In this document: positions 61,276 to 64,000 of the stretch, one piece after another
Layout of the letters: each line of letters begins with the position of its first letter
Numbering within the stretch: the first letter of the stretch is position 1
Assembly: GCA_018857735.1 (NCBI GenBank)
Contig: JABMCL010001376.1
Location: 487,501-551,500, forward strand
From: Alviniconcha marisindica
Taxonomy: Eukaryota > Mollusca > Gastropoda > Provannidae
Direction of reading: 5' to 3'
DNA length: 64,000 bases
Program-made: the position numbers and the translations under genes
Notes under the pieces: generated by a model
Told to the model about the DNA's origin: nothing
The model's database searches: none
What the model saw: only the letters and a program-made list of their open reading frames with translations

Positions 61276-62243
61276 CTTTATTATTCTACAGATCACATAT
61301 GGGGGAAGGGGGCAGCTATTTGTATAACATTATATGGTTTGAACATGAACTGAAAAGAACTGCAGATGAGTGAGGCTTACCAGACCTGATCATCCAGCAA
61401 AGTCTGAAACACTCAGGATCAGTGGCTGGCGTTTGCTCCAAGTGAACAACGTCAAGGTCACCAACTGGCCATTTACTTGTGCCAGTCAGTTTTTCCTTCT
61501 GTTTTCACATCACAAAATTTCAGCAATGCTTACGATTATCTCATTATGTCTAACAACCATGCAAGGTTTTAAATCACCTGGATAAATCCTCTTTGAGAGT
61601 TTTAGCTTTCTTATGTAACTATTCCAAGGGCAGCTTTCTTTTGACCCATCTCAGCCCTGTCATAGGGAATAGACTCCCCCAATATGTGCACATGCTTTTG
61701 ACCCATCTTGAATCCCTTTAACAACTCCCCATTGGGAAAATGCAACCCTTTCCCCTTTTTTTTTTAATTTTGTACACACATTTGGCTATTCAACTTTTGG
61801 ACAGGCAGGAACCTGCACAAATCTGCATTTTCCTATTGGCCGTTACACAGCATGAGGGAAAAGACCAACTTTAATTATCTTTTTCACTGCACAGCTGGCT
61901 TTCGTTAAGTTCATGGCTGGTCAGACAGCCGCACACTCATTTCTCATCTTGATGATGCCTTTTATGACTTGATGACAAACTGTTCATCGTCCATCAAATT
62001 ATGTCCACAAATTTATTCCCATTGCACTGATTGCAATCTTGCATTATCTCACCTGTCAGAAATAAGAACCCCTAAACACACACACACATATGCAAAACCA
62101 AACACAAAAACCTCGGACATGATCTCTCCTCATCCGACAAAACATTTTCAGACCCAGCACAAGCACGAGGAAAAGGTCACATTGTAATTTTCGGCCTACA
62201 AGGGGCAACTGTTTCCCCCCAACTTTGACCCCTTGCATCCTAC

Positions 62244-62322
62244 GTGCTGCAAGTGCATATTATGTGGATGAATTGCAATGTGATGCATTGCAATTCATCC
62301 ACATAATATGCACTTGCAGCAC
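62244..62322. repeat. perfect 37-bp inverted repeat with 5-nt loop
   Basis: The arms, 62244-62280 and 62286-62322, are exact reverse complements (GTGCTGCAAGTGCATATTAT… / …ATAATATGCACTTGCAGCAC) around TGATG. It lies inside the pogo-like remnant, just before its coding relic. Confidence 0.97.
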
Positions 62323-62884
62323 ATATGACTTCAGTAGTGCTAAGAACATTGTTGCAAAATGATGAAAGCGTTAAGCAAGCAATCAAGACTGACAACGTGA
62401 TTTCTGCAGTCATTCCAGGAGGCACCACAAAATTCCTCCAACCACCTGACATTTCAGTCCATCATTTTTGCCAAAGTTATTATCCACTGAACTAGGGAGG
62501 CACGGATGACAGAAGGGGAAGACCCTCTCGCCAAAACTGGGCTACTCAGGTGGGGCAACTACGGCCAAAGTTTGAGATACAGAGAAAGTCGGATTTCTTC
62601 TTGGGTTTCTCTGCTCAGAGGATTGCATGACTGTCAGATTTGCGGTGATTGTGCCTTTCCCCTGAACAGTCAAGGAACAGCATGTACTGATGTGTTTCGA
62701 TGCCTTTGTTGTTTGTGCCTTTGTTCAGGGTCATCATGTTTGCATTGGTTTCTTCCTGTGTCCGAGTCTGACGTTCAGTCTTCTGTTTCTTCTTCTTTTC
62801 TCTCCTGTTTTGTCAGCGACATTTCCCTCTTGGACAGTTGTGCCTTACCTGCTGCATGTGCCCTGCACATGACCGGAGTAACAT

Positions 62885-62895
62885 TTTATTTTATT
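62885..62895 (-). terminator. candidate poly(A) signals for the minus-strand gene
   Basis: Two overlapping AATAAA motifs on the minus strand, about 140 nt after the stop of the O-GlcNAcase-like exon, inside the right end of the transposon remnant. Confidence 0.35.
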
Positions 62896-63032
62896 TTTAC
62901 ACTGGGGGATGTGCAGCAGCAGCTTGTAGGCCGAAAATTAAAGCACACCTGAACTATCAATCCTCAAAAAAAAAGAAAAGAAAAAAAGCTTGTTGAAGGG
63001 GAAGTCTATCACAAGCAGAATGGTTCGGTGGG

Positions 63033-63335
63033 CTAAAACAGCCGGCCCATGTAGATCATGTCCTCTGAAGACTTTTCCGACTCGGTGCCCACTGTGATGA
63101 ATCCCAGTTTTGCGTAGACGTCAGCCATGAACTCGTCCCCAGCGTTTAGTTCCGTGTGCACACCGCAGGACCCGGCGGCCTTCAGAGCGCACAGCGCGCA
63201 GGCCAGCAGGCGCCGGGGCACAGCCGGGTCAGTCAAGCGGCTGGCAAGAATGTCCAGACGCAAAATGGATGGATAGCGCTGACAGACATTCTCCCCTGGT
63301 CCTGTGGGGTCGCTGTGAAAACTCAGCATCACCTC
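63033..63335 (-). CDS. OGA: O-GlcNAcase-like protein, last exon (acetyltransferase-like domain)
   Basis: On the minus strand a good acceptor, tctgtcacag|GAG at 63335, opens an exon of 100 codons ending in TAG at 63033. It encodes EVMLSFHSDPTG, RYPSILRLDILASRLTDPAV, RRLLACALCALKAAGSCGVH, VYAKLGF and MIYMGRLF. The order MLSFH … FPSL..DI … TDPSV … ACL.S.LKANGS.G … Y.KLG … ..LGR is that of the C-terminal GNAT-like domain of O-GlcNAcase (OGA/NCOAT). The catalytic glycoside-hydrolase part would lie to the right, outside the window. It may be the single OGA gene or a divergent paralogue. The 3' end converges on the receptor gene. Confidence 0.75.
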   Translation of the reverse strand, partial: EVMLSFHSDPTGPGENVCQRYPSILRLDILASRLTDPAVPRRLLACALCALKAAGSCGVHTELNAGDEFMADVYAKLGFITVGTESEKSSEDMIYMGRLF

Positions 63336-63339
63336 CTGT

Positions 63340-64000
63340 GACAGAGTGAGTGAGAAAGAACAGTGTTGTCAAGCTGCGCTGCTTGGTCAGCGGTCATACA
63401 CTGCAGAACCCAGATGATCAGACACAGACCAAGGCTGGGTTTAATGTTAAACAAATGAGAACCATTCAGAGATGATCTCTGATGCTGGTTGGTTGAGTGT
63501 TGCTTTATGTCCACAGAAAACGTAGGCTTATTAGGGACGGGAGCCCAGGACGGCCACCTCGACTTTCACACAGCTCCTGAGCTCTGTTATCTATGATGGC
63601 AAATGAAGTACATTAACACCAAATAAAGAGGTTGTTTTTTCTTCTAAACTGCTGTACCACATAACAATCATATGTATACCAAGCCCGACATAACCATCAC
63701 AGTTGACTGGGTATCAAAACTCAATTATGTATCTATCCCCATGTTGCTATAAGTGAACTTAAACTTGACACACTTCCTTCAGGTTCATACCAAAAACTAA
63801 GACACTAAACCAAACCAAGGCATCTGGTATCTCTTTGGAAACACATTTTCAACTGAATGCCCTCAAAAGCAAACAAAAGCTGGGTAGTAGAGTTTTCAGT
63901 TTTGTCAACATCTTTTACAAATAACCTACCCCTTCCGAAACTAGTCACCCACTTAAAAATAATAATTAATTGCTTGCTTTCTCCCACATTACCAACAGCT
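63340..64000 (-). other. intron of the minus-strand gene with a SINE piece
   Basis: No further exon is visible. At 63490-63600, GTCCACAGAAAACGTAGGCT, TATTAGGGACGGGAGCC, CACACAGCTCCTGAGCTC is a reversed copy of the SINE body seen in the receptor introns. Confidence 0.5.

Larger units (their letters stand above)
62185..62940 (+). mobile_element. pogo/Tigger-like DNA transposon remnant
   Basis: Perfect 18-bp terminal inverted repeats TAATTTTCGGCCTACAAG (62185-62202) and its reverse (62923-62940) enclose 756 bp. Inside, 62340-62480 reads LRTLLQNDESVKQAIKTDNV, then AVIPGGTTKFLQPPDISV, close to the IPGG.T..LQP.D motif of the DDE domain of pogo/Tigger transposases, followed by a stop. TA at both outer ends fits a TA target. 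It is a decayed, non-autonomous copy. Confidence 0.6.

Noticed and set aside
62244..62322. miRNA precursor
   Set aside because: Arms are perfectly paired with a 5-nt loop, unlike normal precursors; left as an inverted repeat.

Overview
The window is animal nuclear DNA: long introns with GT/AG borders, tRNA-derived SINEs, (CA)n tracts, a 2A-bearing LINE and MITEs. A mollusc, perhaps a gastropod, is my best guess (inference from repeat style and intron texture; not proven).

The core is one multi-exon plus-strand gene whose coding part runs from about 2857 to 47869. I assembled 24 coding exons by matching splice sites, reading phase and domain homology; the phases close without conflict and give about 1391 residues. 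The protein is a type I membrane receptor: signal peptide, Ser/Thr-rich spacer, laminin-G-like jelly roll (LamGL), laminin N-terminal domain, about five laminin-type EGF repeats, about three IPT/TIG domains, one membrane span, and a tyrosine-kinase domain closest in motifs to MET. The ectodomain start (LamGL, LamNT, LE) is the arrangement of usherin, so the gene looks like a MET-type IPT/TM/kinase half joined to an usherin-type front instead of Sema/PSI. The kinase keeps the VTIK lysine, the HRD and APE motifs, but DFG is DAA and the glycine loop is degenerate. The tail keeps YVN and YEN sites and a proline motif. A 36-nt in-phase microexon (37034-37069) may sit in the juxtamembrane region.

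Most introns carry minisatellites (28 to 92 bp units), and many are built from the splice junction they touch: exon 3 donor, exon 8 acceptor, exon 14 donor, exon 19 acceptor, exon 21 acceptor, both borders of exon 23, and the coding end of exon 24. Several hundred bases of decoy splice sites therefore flank real exons, and where I checked, use of a decoy mostly meets a stop at once.

Intron 1 (3121-10321) holds an antisense non-LTR retrotransposon (about 3285-8740) with an ORF1 containing a 2A motif and a frameshifted endonuclease/reverse-transcriptase ORF2. Other introns hold SINEs, (ATT)-tailed repeats and microsatellites. Downstream (47870-62940) are a repeat array made from the last exon, mostly unique non-coding DNA, two copies of one MITE in opposite orientation (one inside the exon-23 array), a foldback element, a LINE 3' fragment, and a pogo/Tigger-like remnant with a perfect 37-bp hairpin. 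At the right edge the last exon of a minus-strand O-GlcNAcase-like gene (63033-63335) converges on the receptor gene.
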